This document shows, piece after piece, positions 44,560 through 56,416 of a stretch of DNA of 64,000 nucleotides. The stretch is from NCBI GenBank assembly GCA_025526995.1, contig JAHLKG010000029.1, forward strand, positions 186,001-250,000, written 5' to 3'. The translations under genes and the position numbers were made by a program. Every line of letters begins with the position of its first letter. Position 1 is the stretch's first letter. This DNA comes from Powellomyces hirtus (taxonomy: Eukaryota; Chytridiomycota; Chytridiomycetes; Spizellomycetales; Powellomycetaceae). The notes beneath the pieces are model-generated. The model did not search any database and had not been told where the DNA came from. It saw only the letters and a program-made list of their open reading frames with translations.

Positions 44560-46803
44560 ATGTCCGCACAACCACCACCGGCCGCGGCCGACTCCAAAAA
44601 CCCACCCACCATCGCAGTCCCACCACCGCATCCCACCCACCACACCAAAAGCAGCACCAGCACAACACACACAGATCGTCGGGCAAAGCTCAGCAAACGT
44701 CTCGCGCGTGCACAAGCTATGGCCCGCCGCGAACTGCAGCTCGTCACCCTCGTCGCCGACAACGGGAACGAATGTACCCCCACGACGGGCAAAGTGCTGA
44801 AAGCAGTGCAGAAGAGGATGAGGAGTTCGTTGAATAATTCGGGGAGGAATGATGAGGGGAAAGGAGATGGGGATGAGATGGCTGATACTGCAAAGCGGGA
44901 GGAGGGAAAGCGAAACCAGATGGATGTTTCGAGAGAAAATGAACGACCCCCGGGCCCTGCAGACAACAAGCGAGGCAAAAACCCAGCACCGGAACCCGAA
45001 CCACAAGCAATCATGGGAAACACCAAGTTGCCGTCCACCAGCATCGCACACCCTCCTTCTCCACCCTCTCCATCCAATACCCATGCCAATAAGCAACCGC
45101 CAGCAGTACTCAAAGAGTCCACCCACGACAATGTTGTTGATTCAGTGCCGGTGCGTGTCGTGCCTCCTGCCGTGACCTTGGCCAATAAGAAACTTCAGGT
45201 GGATCTTGACCAGCCGTCCGCATCGAGCTACTCTACCGCAACTACCACGAGCCTGTCTTCTACGAGCTTTTCTTCTATTTTCCCGTCAGCGGACCAAAGT
45301 ATGTGCGAGGAACGCCTTCACGTTTGCGCATCTCTATTACCCCGCCCTCTTGTATTACGCGCTCCTGACCAGTTTTTGATCTCCCCCGCTTCTCTCCAGG
45401 TCTGCTAAGCGCATCCATACGCACATTACCTCCGAGAACCCGTCCAAAATCGCGACCCCACCACACATCAGCACCAGTTTCTGCGAAAATAGCACCACCG
45501 CCATCGAAACAAGCACCTCCACCACCACCATCACAACACCACCACCGACACCATGCGCTCCACCAACAACCCCCGCGAACATTTACCATCGATCCCCCGC
45601 GCGCAACTGCAACCACCACATCCTCGGGCCTCAAAGTCCGCGACCGCACCATCAATGACGAAACCACCCGCCAATTGCTCCGCCAGAGCGATCAGCGACT
45701 CGTCAGACTGCATCGGCGGTTGATGGAGGAAAAGGCGATGGCGGAGCAAATAAAACCGAAACGGAAGAAAATGTTCAAAAAGCATCCTGATCCCAAACAT
45801 CGGCCGCCGCTGCCAGATACCACCTACCACAACAACCGCCCGTCCGCTTCTTCACTGAACTCGTCCATCCAACTCGAGTGGGATAGATTCTTGACCCAAC
45901 ATGGCCGGAGAGAACACATCGCAGATTTGATTGCTACTAAAGCTGCGCAACGGCAGCAGCGCGTGATCGACAAACCCATCCTTAGAAATAACAACAGCGA
46001 CAACAAAAACACCATCCTTCCACCGCCACTCCCCTCTCCCCCCCGTCTTCCGTCATCACTCCTCGACGAGCTCGCCAACGATGATAACAAGAATGAAGGG
46101 GAGAAGACACAAAAGAGAACGGAGAAGAGGGATGCGGATGCTGGTGATGATGATGAGGCCACGAGAAGCGAAAAGGCATTGCAGAATCTCCTTAAAATGA
46201 TTGAAATCATAGAACAGAAATCGACCCAGTTCCTGAACCAACAACAAGAACAACAAACCAACTTACCCTCACCGCCTGCCCCAACTCCCCCTTCCCCGTC
46301 CCCTCCTTCCGAAAACGAACATCCGCCAAAATCGATCACCACAACCCCACCCCCCACACAACTACCATCACATCAACCGCCACCGTACACCCTCACTGTC
46401 ACCCCGCAGATCCTCAACGCGGTCGCTCGCGGCCGCAGAGCATATCTCAAACAACAGAGCGAAACACTAGGAGGGTGGTTGGAGCCATCACCGCAACCAC
46501 CCTGGGACGACCTCGACGATATCAGCCACAAGAGTCAGATTCATGCGGGCCCGGACCCGTACACGGCCTTGGATGAGTACGTAGTTATCCGTGATGCGCG
46601 TTACCCTGCGGGTTTGGCTTTTGGCTGTGAGGGTTTGAACCAATACTGACTGGCTCGCTCTTTTTTTGGAACTGGTTTTCTTTATCTCTAGCATCACCGA
46701 ATCGTTACTCGAGGAACTCCTCGAAGACATCGTCAAGGAAACCCACGCCATGGCAGACGAGTTTGTCGAACGGATGTTTGATGAGGAGTTTGTAGCTTGC
46801 TGA
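44560..46803 (+). CDS. low-complexity protein with helical blocks, 669 aa, function unknown
   Basis: Exons 44560-45298, 45400-46558 and 46692-46803 close in phase. Most is Pro/Ser/Thr/His-rich and disordered. Structured blocks are RRAKLSKRLARAQAMARREL (about 40-60), TRQLLRQSDQRLVRLHRRLM with EEKAMAEQ (about 335-365), SIQLEWDRFLTQHGRREHIA with DLIATKAAQRQQ (about 405-440), and a C-terminal ITESLLEELLEDIVKETHAM. Basic helices plus an acidic end helix recall centriole/cilium scaffold proteins such as moonraker/KIAA0753, but this is a weak impression. The second donor (CC|GTACAC at 46559) is non-ideal and was chosen because it alone gives the right phase; otherwise translation would read on to a stop near 46648. 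Confidence 0.7.
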
Positions 46804-47794
46804 TCGGAAAAAACCGACAAACGTGGAGAAACAGGGGGGGGGGGGGGGGCGGGGGAGAAAGAGGGGCCGTACGTGTCATGTCATGTGGGAACCTCGTAAA
46901 ATCCCCCATGGTCAAATAGAACCATATACAAACTGTGGTCGTGGGCACCAACGTCACGAATGAATCGAATATCGTTGGCAAAACACCATTTCAAGAGTAG
47001 AGTTTGTGGGTTCCGCTGCGTACCTGTCCAGCCGACGTTCAGAAAACCAGTCTTTGTTATAATCACTCTGTGGACCTCCATCGAGGCCTACCCACGGTTA
47101 TCCATGTAGGAGAGATCTCACTCTTTCGCTTTGCCCTGAAATAAGATTTTCATCCCTAGCACGGGGAGGTGCTCTTGAAGCGATCATGGGAAAAACAGCA
47201 GCCCTGAGTCGGCAAAAAAGAAGAGTGCACTCGCAAGTGTGGATCTGACCACCCCACTTTTTACAATGGTCTAGGAACAACATCATTCCATTGCCACAAG
47301 CAAGTCTGATTGAATTCTTCTTCCGATACAGATACATCTTTACTGAATACCGGTGTGTCAGGTGCGGAAACGGGGTCTTGATTGGCGAGACAGGATCATT
47401 AAATGGCACCAAAGTCAGAGAAGAGGCAGTGAAGACAACACTGGATAAATGTGATACAGTACTGTGAGAAATTGGAAGTTAACGTCGTGACCCTGTTTTC
47501 TTGTCTATTTCCTCAACAACCTATCCCCGCGCGACCCCAAAACCCGGAAAACTCACTAGTGCCCTAGAAAATGGTATCTACGCCCAGAAGAGATGGGACA
47601 CCATGCTCATGATTCTGTGACCCTTCGTGCAATTTTATTCATGTATAATGCATAACCAATCGCTAAAAGGTAAAAAAAAAAGTGGGAATGTGTGGCACTG
47701 TGCGTGGGGGGATTGTGGGTTATACGAGATTCTAGATACATAGATAGATAGATTGGCGCGCGCGCGAACAATGGACTCAAGGGTGTGGAGTTGA
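46804..47794. other. intergenic, possible coding relic
   Basis: No confident gene. A minus-strand segment at about 46880-47030 (TLLLKWCFANDIRFIRDVGA, then HDHSLYMVLFDHGG) looks protein-like and follows a possible acceptor, but I could not find upstream exons or a start. A G run of about 14 is near 46836. Confidence 0.3.
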
Positions 47795-50419
47795 CTACTT
47801 TGTAGCAGCGGTAGTAGCAGCGGCCGCCGCTTCCTCGGCAAGTCGGCGTTGCTCTGCGTATTTTTCCTTGAGCATGTCCTTGTAATCGCGGATGGATCCC
47901 TCGAATTCCTCGACTTCGCCGTCGTGCACGATCCAGATTTCTTGCGCGACTTGGTCAATGAGGCGGAAGTCCTAATAGAGAAAGAGATAGAAAAAAAGCA
48001 AAAAGTCAGCGGGACACTGGAGAGATCGTTTATTTTGTTTTTCCTTCTTCAAACTTACGTGCGTAATAAACACCACACCCCCATCGTACTCATTGATCGC
48101 CTCCGCCAGGGCATCAATCGTCTCAAGATCCAGGGCATTCGTCGGCTCATCCATCAAGAACATATGCGGGGTCTTGAGTCCCAAGTAGGCAAAAATCACG
48201 CGCCGTCTCTGTCCATCACTGAGCTGTCGCATGGGTATGACCTGGCTCTTGCCCGTGAGTCCATACCGTCCGACTTCGCGTCTCATATCTTGATCTCTCC
48301 ATTCTTTGAATTGCGAGCAGAGCCACGAGACGGCCGACATGTCCATATCGAGTTGATCGCCCATGTGTTGGTGAAATTGGGCAATGCGGAGGTGGTGGTT
48401 GCGCGTGACGGTGCCTTCTGTGGGTTGGAGTTGGCCGAGCATGAGTTTGAGCAAGGTGGTCTTGCCGGCCCCGTTGGGCCCCACGAGCGCGATGCGGGAG
48501 TCGAGGTCGATGCCGAAATTGAGGTCGTGGAACAACTTGCGACCTCCAGGGTAGGCGAAACCCGCGTCCCGGAATTTAAGCACGGGGGGCGGCAACCCAC
48601 GGCCGCAATCCGAGAATCGCAAATTGAGGGGCTTATCCCACACGAGTTCCTCTTCCAACGCCTTATTCTTCTCTTTATCCTTCTCATTTCGCTTTTCCAG
48701 TGCTTTCACGCGGTTTTTGGCCTGGGCCTGCTGCTTTGAGCCTGTTTTGGAGAGATTTTCTTTAATCGCTTTCATCTGTTTGTCTTGGGCGTTGACACGT
48801 TTTTGGAGGAGAATGTCCTTTTCCGCGCGCACTTTGGTGAACGTGTTGTAGTTGCCCGGGTAGTGGTCGAGGGATTGGTGGTACAGGTGGATGATGTCAG
48901 TGCAGATTTCGTTGAGGGTGTCTTGCGAGTGCGAGGTCATGACGAGAGTGTGGCCTAGAATGAGAAGGGGTGAGACGTTGATGAGTGAAAGATTCAAGAG
49001 GGAGTTGCTGAAGGTTTGACCGGGGAGGTTGATATGTAACGTACCTTCCAGATTATGCAGGAGGTAATCCTCCAACCAAACAACAGCCTCCAAGTCGAGA
49101 TGATTTGTAGGTTCATCCAACAACATGAGGGTCGGCTTCACAAACAAAATTCTGGCCAGGGCAATTCTCATTCTCCAACCACCGGACAAATCCTTCGTCT
49201 TGCTCTGAATCAGCTCTTCCGAGAATCCCAGTCCCTTCAGTATATCCAACGCACGTCGGTCACCGCCTTCCGCTTCCAGTTCCACGAGGCGGTTCTGGAT
49301 ATAGTCGAGCCGGACGGCATGTTTGTTCGGGTCCGAAAGGAGATTTTCCATTTCGTCCATGAGATGTGTGTGTTCGCGTTCCGTGATCTCGAGCACGGCC
49401 TGGATAGACGTCATTTCGGTTGGGCCGAATTCGCGGTCGAGGAGGTACACGTCAAGGGTGCGGGGCATGGGGAGGAGGCCGCAGGCGATTGCGTGGAGGA
49501 GGGTCGATTTACCGGACCCGTTAGGCGCGATAAGACCGTACCGACGTCCATTGATGAGAGAGAGTTCGGATTCTTTGATGAGGAGTTTTCCAAACGCTTG
49601 CACGGTGAGTTTATCGATTTGGAGGTCGCGCGAGTTGGCGGGGGAGAGGAGGTTGCCAGTGACCGCGATTGCGTCAGCGGGGTTGGTGCCGTCGGGTCCG
49701 AGGGCTTGTCCAGATGCGTACCCATAAGCACCGGGAGTGGAGCGGCGGTCGTCGTCGTCGCCTGCGCGGAGGTCTATGTCGGACCCATCTTCATCGTCGG
49801 CGTCACCGGCGCCCTTTTTGGATTTGGCCTTCTTTTCGGCTTTTTCCTTTTTGCGCTCCTCGCGAGACTTTTTGGGCTTTTTGGATTTCTTCTCCCCCGT
49901 CTCTTCATCACTACCACCGTCCTTGCCTGCAGTTTCCGCTTCCTCGCCGTCTTCAGACCCTAGCGGGCTAGACGACTTGGACGATTTCTTTTCCTTCTTC
50001 TTCTTGCTGCTGGTGCTAGCGTCATCAACTGAGGGTGCCTCTTTCGCCTTACTTCCCTTCTTACTACTCTTCTTACTACTCTTCTCCTCATCCTCATCTC
50101 CCAGCTGCAGCGCTGCAAACCGGCTATCGACCCCACCCTGTTCACCATCACTCTCATCCACATCATCACCACCCTCGTCGTCATTCAGCATCGCAAATGC
50201 ATTAACGGGCGCAGGAGCAGGTTTGGATTTCTTCCCGCCCTTGCCCTTTGCAGCAGCAGGTCTCTCCACTACCGCTGGTTCATCGTCGTCGTTGTCGGAG
50301 GGAGCAGCAGCTGCCGCCGCTTGACGGAGATCGACGACGACTTTCTCGTCTTTGTCGGAATCCCAGTCGTCGGCGTTGTTCTTGCCTTTGCCTTTCTTGC
50401 CTTTGTTCTTTGGAGGCAT
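47795..50419 (-). CDS. ABCF-family ATPase (ARB1/GCN20-like) with long charged N-terminus, 815 aa
   Basis: Soluble twin-ABC ATPase of the translation/ribosome-biogenesis class. Exons 50419-49045, 48954-48059 and 47971-47795, in phase. Residues 1-250 are Lys/Asp/Glu/Ser-rich (KKNKGKKGKGK, SSKKSSKKGSK), like ABCF1/ABC50-type extensions that touch the ribosome or eIF2. ABC1: Walker A APNGSGKST, signature LSGGWRMR, Walker B LMLLDEPTNHLD. The linker has the NRVKALEKRNEKDKEKNK coiled coil. ABC2: Walker A GPNGAGKTT, signature LSDGQRRR, MFLMDEPTNALD and VVFITHDFRL. The ABC2 region (GLPPPVLKFRDAGFAYPGG) is closest to ARB1. Which ABCF subfamily it belongs to needs a tree. The gene is divergent from the ankyrin gene. 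Confidence 0.93.
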
Positions 50420-50674
50420 TGCGTGATAAAGTCAACAGACACTGTGAAATGTAATTGACAAAACTTTCCTTTTCACTTTTGCGCACCTTTTTGGCGGGAC
50501 GTCACTTTTGCACAGAGTCACGTGAACTGTTAATGGAGTTACTGCGCACATGATGAGTCATCAAGAGGTTGACACGCGCACGCTAGAAGTGTCATCTCAC
50601 ACTCCACCTTCTGTTTGAACTATTGCTTTTTTCTTGCTCCAACTCGTTATCCTCGCAGTCTGCAGAACAACACA
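50420..50674. promoter_or_regulatory. divergent promoter with TCACGTGA
   Basis: 255 bp between two divergent starts. TCACGTGA at 50518-50525 lies about 100 bp from the ABCF start. Confidence 0.5.
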
Positions 50675-51775
50675 ATGCTCCACCTGTGGGCCGCACCCGC
50701 CTACGCCCACTTTACCTTCCCCTCCACTAACCGCATCTGCTACCAAACCCGAGACCCCACCGCTTCCTCCACGTACCCCACCATCCAACCCCGCACCTCC
50801 AGCCGTCCTTCCACAACCAAACCCACTACATCGACCTCCGCACCCACAACGACCAACCCTTCTGCTCCCATATCCTGGGCCTCCCGTACCCACTCCCTCA
50901 CCGACCTCCTCATCACAGCCTGCGCCAACAACGATCTCCCCACAGTGCACCTCCTCCTCTCGCGGTACAACGCGCCACTCATCACGCCCGCCCACTACCA
51001 CAGCACCATCACACCCGTAACCCCACTGACAGCCGCATGTGCCAACAATCACCTCCCGATCGTCCGCCACCTCATCGACACGTGGAACGCAACCATCACC
51101 CCAGCAACCCTACTCGCAGCACTCACAAACCACAACCCGGACCCTCAGCTGGTATCCTACCTCCTGGATCGTGGGGCACAAGTCACAGCCCAAACCCTTA
51201 CCCTTGCGTGCACACAGAACACACATAACACCAACGACGATGACGACCTCATCTTCGCTACCCTCCTCACCCACACCACACTCACCACACAAACAGCCAC
51301 AGCCGTCGCGGCGTGCGAGGCCGGCAACGCGCGTGCACTACGCATGCTATTAACCCACCACCGCAAACCGCAAACTACATCGATCATTCACACCGACAAC
51401 CCAACGCCGCCGCTTCTCTCCCTCCCCACCGCGCAAACGGCAGTCTTGACCGCAGCAACGCGAAACCAGTGGGCTGTGGTGAGGGTGTTGCTGGACTATG
51501 TGTTGGATCCGGTCGCGCCACTACAGCCACAATGCTCACATCCACAAACCCAACACACGCCACACCTCGACGCTAACGTTAATGCTGATGCTAGTGATGC
51601 ACCGGATACTGTTCCCCCAACTCTCCCGCCCCTTCACTGCACCCACCCATCGCACCACCACCATCAACAACCCCTACTCTCACCAAAAGCACGCACCGGC
51701 TGCACCACAGGCATGTCGACCCCTGGCGTCGAATTGTCATGGGAGGACGTGATGCTCGAGTTTGACAAGGAATAG
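50675..51775 (+). CDS. ankyrin-repeat protein, 366 aa
   Basis: Single exon. The ATG at 50675 (MLHLWAAPAYAHFTFPS) is preferred; upstream in-frame codons include only a TTG. A Thr/Pro-rich segment precedes degenerate ankyrin units: LTDLLITACANNDLPTVHLL, TPLTAACANNHLPIVRHLID, LVSYLLDRGAQVTAQTLTLA, AVAACEAGNARALRMLL and AVLTAATRNQWAVVRVLLDY. The C-terminus is His/Pro-rich and ends in an acidic LSWEDVMLEFDKE. Ankyrin repeats bind proteins; no partner or enzyme domain is visible. Codon use is unusually rich in ACC/CAC/CCC. Confidence 0.8.
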   Translation: MLHLWAAPAYAHFTFPSTNRICYQTRDPTASSTYPTIQPRTSSRPSTTKPTTSTSAPTTTNPSAPISWASRTHSLTDLLITACANNDLPTVHLLLSRYNAPLITPAHYHSTITPVTPLTAACANNHLPIVRHLIDTWNATITPATLLAALTNHNPDPQLVSYLLDRGAQVTAQTLTLACTQNTHNTNDDDDLIFATLLTHTTLTTQTATAVAACEAGNARALRMLLTHHRKPQTTSIIHTDNPTPPLLSLPTAQTAVLTAATRNQWAVVRVLLDYVLDPVAPLQPQCSHPQTQHTPHLDANVNADASDAPDTVPPTLPPLHCTHPSHHHHQQPLLSPKARTGCTTGMSTPGVELSWEDVMLEFDKE

Positions 51776-52110
51776 AAGGAGCGAGTGAATGAATGACCTC
51801 ACCCAACAGAGTGTTTCACCCCGCGTCTCCACCAAGTGTGTCTTGTCTTTTCGCTATTCTGGCAAGTTTTGTATTATTCTGTTATTATCATTCACTACTA
51901 TCTGTTCTTTCGTCCGCAACTCCTCATGCAACTGATAACAAAGAACCGGGTGTGTGTGGAAGAGGCGCAAGAGGATATATGTATTGGCGAAGCAAGGCAA
52001 GAGCACCAAAGCCAAATTATGTATACACTAGGTGCATTTGCGCAGCAAAGGGGGAGACAGCGGTGTGTGGTTTGTTGCCCATAGTGGTCTGATAAGTCGC
52101 TTCGTTTCGC
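51776..52110. other. convergent intergenic space
   Basis: No gene seen. Confidence 0.4.
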
Positions 52111-55095
52111 TTACGATCCCGTAAAGGTCACAATGACATTTCCTACCGTGACGCCGACCGTGATGACGAGCAAGAAGTAGGCCACAAAGCGTCCTCGTAC
52201 GGGAAACCACGTCGGGATAGATCTGAATGTGGGCGAGATGAAGTCGGGGTGGACGGGGAGGGTTTGTTTTCTAAACAGGTCGGCGGGGAGGTGGTTGCGG
52301 ATCTGGTGCGGGATGTGCGGGTGGTGGTGGTGGTGGTGATGTTGCGGGGTTGGCGATGATGCAGTGTTTTTGCGGGATGTGGAAGCGTGCGGGGAGGTGG
52401 CGGTGAGGGTGTTGTTGTTTGAGTTGGGAGATGTTTTCTTGCGGATCAGGTCCGCGTCATCGGTGGTGGTATCGGTGCTGGTCGTGTTGCGACGAGCGGC
52501 TGTAACGGGAATGCTGGTGGAACTATCGCGCTGCTGCTGGTGCAAATGATCATCGTCCTCATCATCGTCATCATGCATCGCGTTCTGGATCAAATTGTCA
52601 TTACTCGATTCAACATATGATGAGTCTCGCAAGGGTTCCATCTGAATGGCGGCTTTACTGGTATGATTGCGCCGGAGATGGTCTCTGAGGGTCGCCGGCT
52701 GCTGATGATCATCCGCCAGTGTGTAGGATCCTCCGCCGCCCGGGTGGAGTACCGACTGGGAGGTAGCGCGTCGGCCCATGCTGGCCAGGTTCATAGCACG
52801 CTGGAACATCCCACCGCCGCCTGCTTCCGGGTCGCGGTCCCAGTGGTGGTGATGGTTGAGTCGGGTCTCTTTTCGCGCGAGTTTGTGTTCCAGATCCGGG
52901 TCGGGTACATCGTCGTTGAGGTAGTCTTCATCGTCTTGGGCTGATGGGTTGGGATTGCTGGAGACCCTGACGGGTCCCACGACGTTCAAATCCGAGTCGT
53001 TCAAGGGTTGATGGTGCACGCCAGGCGGGCTGGGTTCACCAAAACTCCTTTGGCGAGAACTGGATCCACGATTGAACCTGGCGGACGATTCATGTTCAGT
53101 CCTGTCATCATCATGGTCTTCGTGGTCTCCACCGAACCGAACCGTCGACGCCTTCTTCAGCTTGACCAGTCGCTCGCCCACAGGTACTTCTAACCCCGGT
53201 GATTTTCGACCCGGGTCGCTATCGAGTTGGCCAAACGGATTTTTCAGAATCGATCCCGTCGGGGACGGCGGGGGCATGTGTGACGTGCTGACGTCCGTAG
53301 GATCGAGAGCCGGCGGAATGATAATTACGGGCGCTGGAGGCGGGCCCTGGTGGTCGTCCTCGTCTGCCAAGGGTGGTATGGCGCCTCGAATGGAGAGATC
53401 AGACCGTTCCCTCACCAGTGGGCCAGGGTGCTTTTTAGCGTACTCGGCCAGCCCTGAATCACGCGCTATGGCGTCGTCGATAAATCGGTGGATTGTGCGA
53501 GATGACCAATGGATTTCTTTCAATAAGAGTTTCTGCTTTTGGGTGAGAGCTGTGGCAGAACATTATAATTTCAGCATGTGCACGGCACTTTAGCGAAACA
53601 GAACAAGTGGTCATACATACCTCGACTTTCGTTGTACTCTCGGCGGAACCGAAGACATTTGATGTAGATCAACAAAGGAATGATAAAGTTCGCCGTAGAC
53701 ACAAAAATCAAGGAGGTCCACGAAATGAACGCCTGCATCGTCTGTCCAGTCTGCAGTGGAATGCACAAGAACCACGGCAGGACGTGCGCGACAACAATTC
53801 CCATGCGTTTGCCGACAACTTTGTTCTGAACCAGATTGCTCTGCGCCACGATAAAGTTGACGGGGATGGAGGGGAGTAACATGACAACCGAGAACATGTA
53901 CGCCGTGCCCTTGTTGAGTTTCCCGCTACGCATCAGCGCCGGGAGGATGTTTCCAGATTCGTCAATGTCAAAGCCGAGGGCGGGGAGGAGACCGACAAAC
54001 ATGTAGAAAGCGACGGCGATGGCCACCGCCGACCAGACGACGCCCTGCGTGTTTACGTCCTTTTTCTTGATATTGACCCAGGATGGCACAACCGTCGTGA
54101 ATGCTAAATTGAGCATGATGGTACCCACGACCGTCGAAAACTCGGTTCCAAACGTGGGCACGCGCGAGACCTTGACGCCCTGGAAGAACGATGCGCCGAT
54201 CCACTGAATGCCGATAGCGACCGAAAGCCAGAATGCAATGACTTGCGCCAAGATATTGTCATCCAAGTTCACTATGCCAAGGGGAACCGACAGGATAGCC
54301 ACCAGGAGAATCCCGCAGGTAAACAGAACAAAGGTGTCTTCAAACGGCGATGGAAATTTTTCAGAGATCTGGCCGACGCAGTACCATCCAGCGTTCGGAC
54401 CCGAAACAGCCAGCCCGCACGTTTTTCCAAAAATGTCGATCAGGATGTTGTCGAGCGTCTGTGCCATGATGATGATACATTGCATCGCATTCGATTGGAG
54501 AGCACCGTACAAGAGGAATTGACCGACATAGTGCGCAGTGTTCCCGAAATAAAAGTTGATGAGCGTCGCAAACTCAACAGTTCCCTAAAGACCCCAGCAA
54601 GGCAGACAAAGGTGAGCACTGTAGGGCAAAGCAAACGGCAAGGCCCAAGAATCGACTGCAGAAGCCAACCTGAAAGTGTTTGTTTCCAGGCACGGCCTGC
54701 ATGGCCTCGATGATAAATAATACACTAAGGGCAGAGACAAGGGCAAAAGCCAGGAAGAGGACTGTGGGGAAGAACCATCCGGACTCTTGGAAGGTGGCTG
54801 GCGTGAACCTGTCCATGCGACAAAAATGGCGTGAGTCTCCCTCCGGCGAATGCGTTGCGTCTGCGGATGCAACATTGCACTTACGGTACACCGGGTCCAG
54901 TCATGCCATTGATAAGTAAACATACTCCGCCAAAAAACGAGATAGTTTTGGCCTTGATAAGCTGCAAAGAGAGACGACACAGGTAAGCAGACCGCCAGCG
55001 AGACCTTGGTGGGTATTTCCGTTTACCTTTGTGAAAGTGTTCTTTCGGGTGAGCTCGCCTCTAAGGGAGGCTATCGTTCTTGTGATGGTAGCCAT
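52111..55095 (-). CDS. AAAP-family amino-acid transporter with a giant loop before the last span, 895 aa
   Basis: Auxin/amino-acid permease (SLC36/38-like fold), probably a proton- or sodium-coupled amino-acid carrier. Exons 55095-55027, 54961-54885, 54808-54670, 54584-53621 and 53549-52111, all in phase. The first span carries the family signature ISFFGGVCLLINGMTGPGVP. About ten spans follow to residue 416 (for example TVLFLAFALVSALSVLFIIE, MLLPSIPVNFIVAQSNLVQN, TSLIFVSTANFIIPLLIYIK). Then comes a hydrophilic region of about 450 residues with His/Asp/Ser-rich low complexity, and a single last span (VAYFLLVITVGVTVGNVIV) at the extreme C-terminus. In typical AAAP carriers the spans follow each other closely, so this loop is unusual and may be regulatory. 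Confidence 0.9.
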
Positions 55096-56416
55096 CGCCT
55101 GTGGGGGAGTCGTTGGCGTTCCCAAATGGGGAAGTGAGGGAGAGGGTGTATATCAAAAAAGGGAATGGAAAAAGATGAGCGAGCGGGGAAAGAGAGAATG
55201 GGTTCTGTTTTGGGGGGATTATTTAGCGCTAAGGTTGTGTGGCTTCACAAAAGCGCGCCGACGTGGCTGTGTTTCTAACTTTTTCATACAGTAGAAAAGA
55301 ACACTTGCAGGCGACCTTCTCTTTTGGTTTATCTGATCAACATGACGAGATATATTCTATAGATAAAGATCGCTTCTGAATGGGACAGAGGGATCATTGC
55401 TCAGAATCCGCAATCCAGCGTTCTGCAAACTGCAGCACCTCCTACCACGCCGGTCTGCTACCACAACGGAGGAACCACATGTGCAAGCCCGATCGGCTCT
55501 CCAACAGCTCCGGCGTTGTGTTCATCAAGACCTCCATGGACGGCCGGTGAGCCACATCCGCCAGGAAGTACTCATTATCTATGCGTTGGACGTCAGCAGT
55601 TTGTCGAGATTGGCTTCAGTTTGTTGTTGGCACCGTCGATCATGATCGTCGGGATCTGTCCGGCCTTGTTGCGCCAATTTGATCTGGACGGCGAGCGGGT
55701 AGGAGTGGTACGCAAAACAGTAGGTCCATTGGTCAACGGCCAGCGCGGCCAACCCGTGTAGTCAGGCAGCCATACGGCGGTCAACCGACACGACTATATG
55801 GTCTACAGCTATACCCTCAATATCTCTCTCTCTGAATCAGCACTGGGAGAGGGTAGTCAACTCCACCGAGAGGCAAAGAAACAAATCATCCTAGGCAGGC
55901 GGGGAGGATTCAAGTTCAGGAACGAGAGAATAAACTTGTGGGTGCCTATGCGGTTTATGCAGCTCATTCTCTGCCTAATGCACATTTGCTCACTCACAAG
56001 TTCGCTGATGGGGTTTGTTGGCCAAAACTAAATCTCCAATACTCGAATGGGAGAAAGAATGGGGAATTTGGGCGTAGATAGAGTGCTTATTTATAGTATT
56101 CATTGCGCCACGTGTAATCACATGACCTGCTAGCCTAGATGTAGGGAAATGCCATATCTACGCACATTACTATATTAAGGGCCATGCCATATTAAGCATG
56201 CGATGGAAGCGGCGCCACTTTCTCACTTTCTCACTTTGCGACTCTTCGCTCGTGTGTGTTGATGTCACTCTCTTCTCCCCACTTGCCCCCATTGATACAT
56301 TGCCCATTGCATTGCTGCTGTTTTCTTTTTCTTTTCTTTGCCGGTCTCAGTGACCACCTCCACTGCCATATATGCGTTAGACCTCGCCTTCGCAATCCAT
56401 ATCCTGTCACTCCTCC
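55096..56416. other. intergenic with a possible coding relic
   Basis: No intact gene. A minus-strand stretch at about 55605-55390 reads NEYFLADVAHRPSMEVLMN and LLESRSGLHMWFLRCGSRPAW, then an in-frame TAG, then LQFAERWIADSEQ. This looks like a decayed or spliced fragment of unknown origin. A CACGTG site is at 56108-56113, with TTCTCACTTTCTCACTTT repeats near 56218. Confidence 0.35.

Noticed and set aside
44560..46803. Calling the protein moonraker/KIAA0753
   Set aside because: Only a loose impression from the acidic end helix and basic coiled segments; no specific motif confirmed.
47849..48739. 296-aa plus-strand ORF
   Set aside because: Antisense to the ABCF second ATPase domain, which has intact Walker and signature motifs.
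49055..49963. 302-aa plus-strand ORF
   Set aside because: Antisense shadow of the ABCF first ATPase domain and its charged N-terminus.
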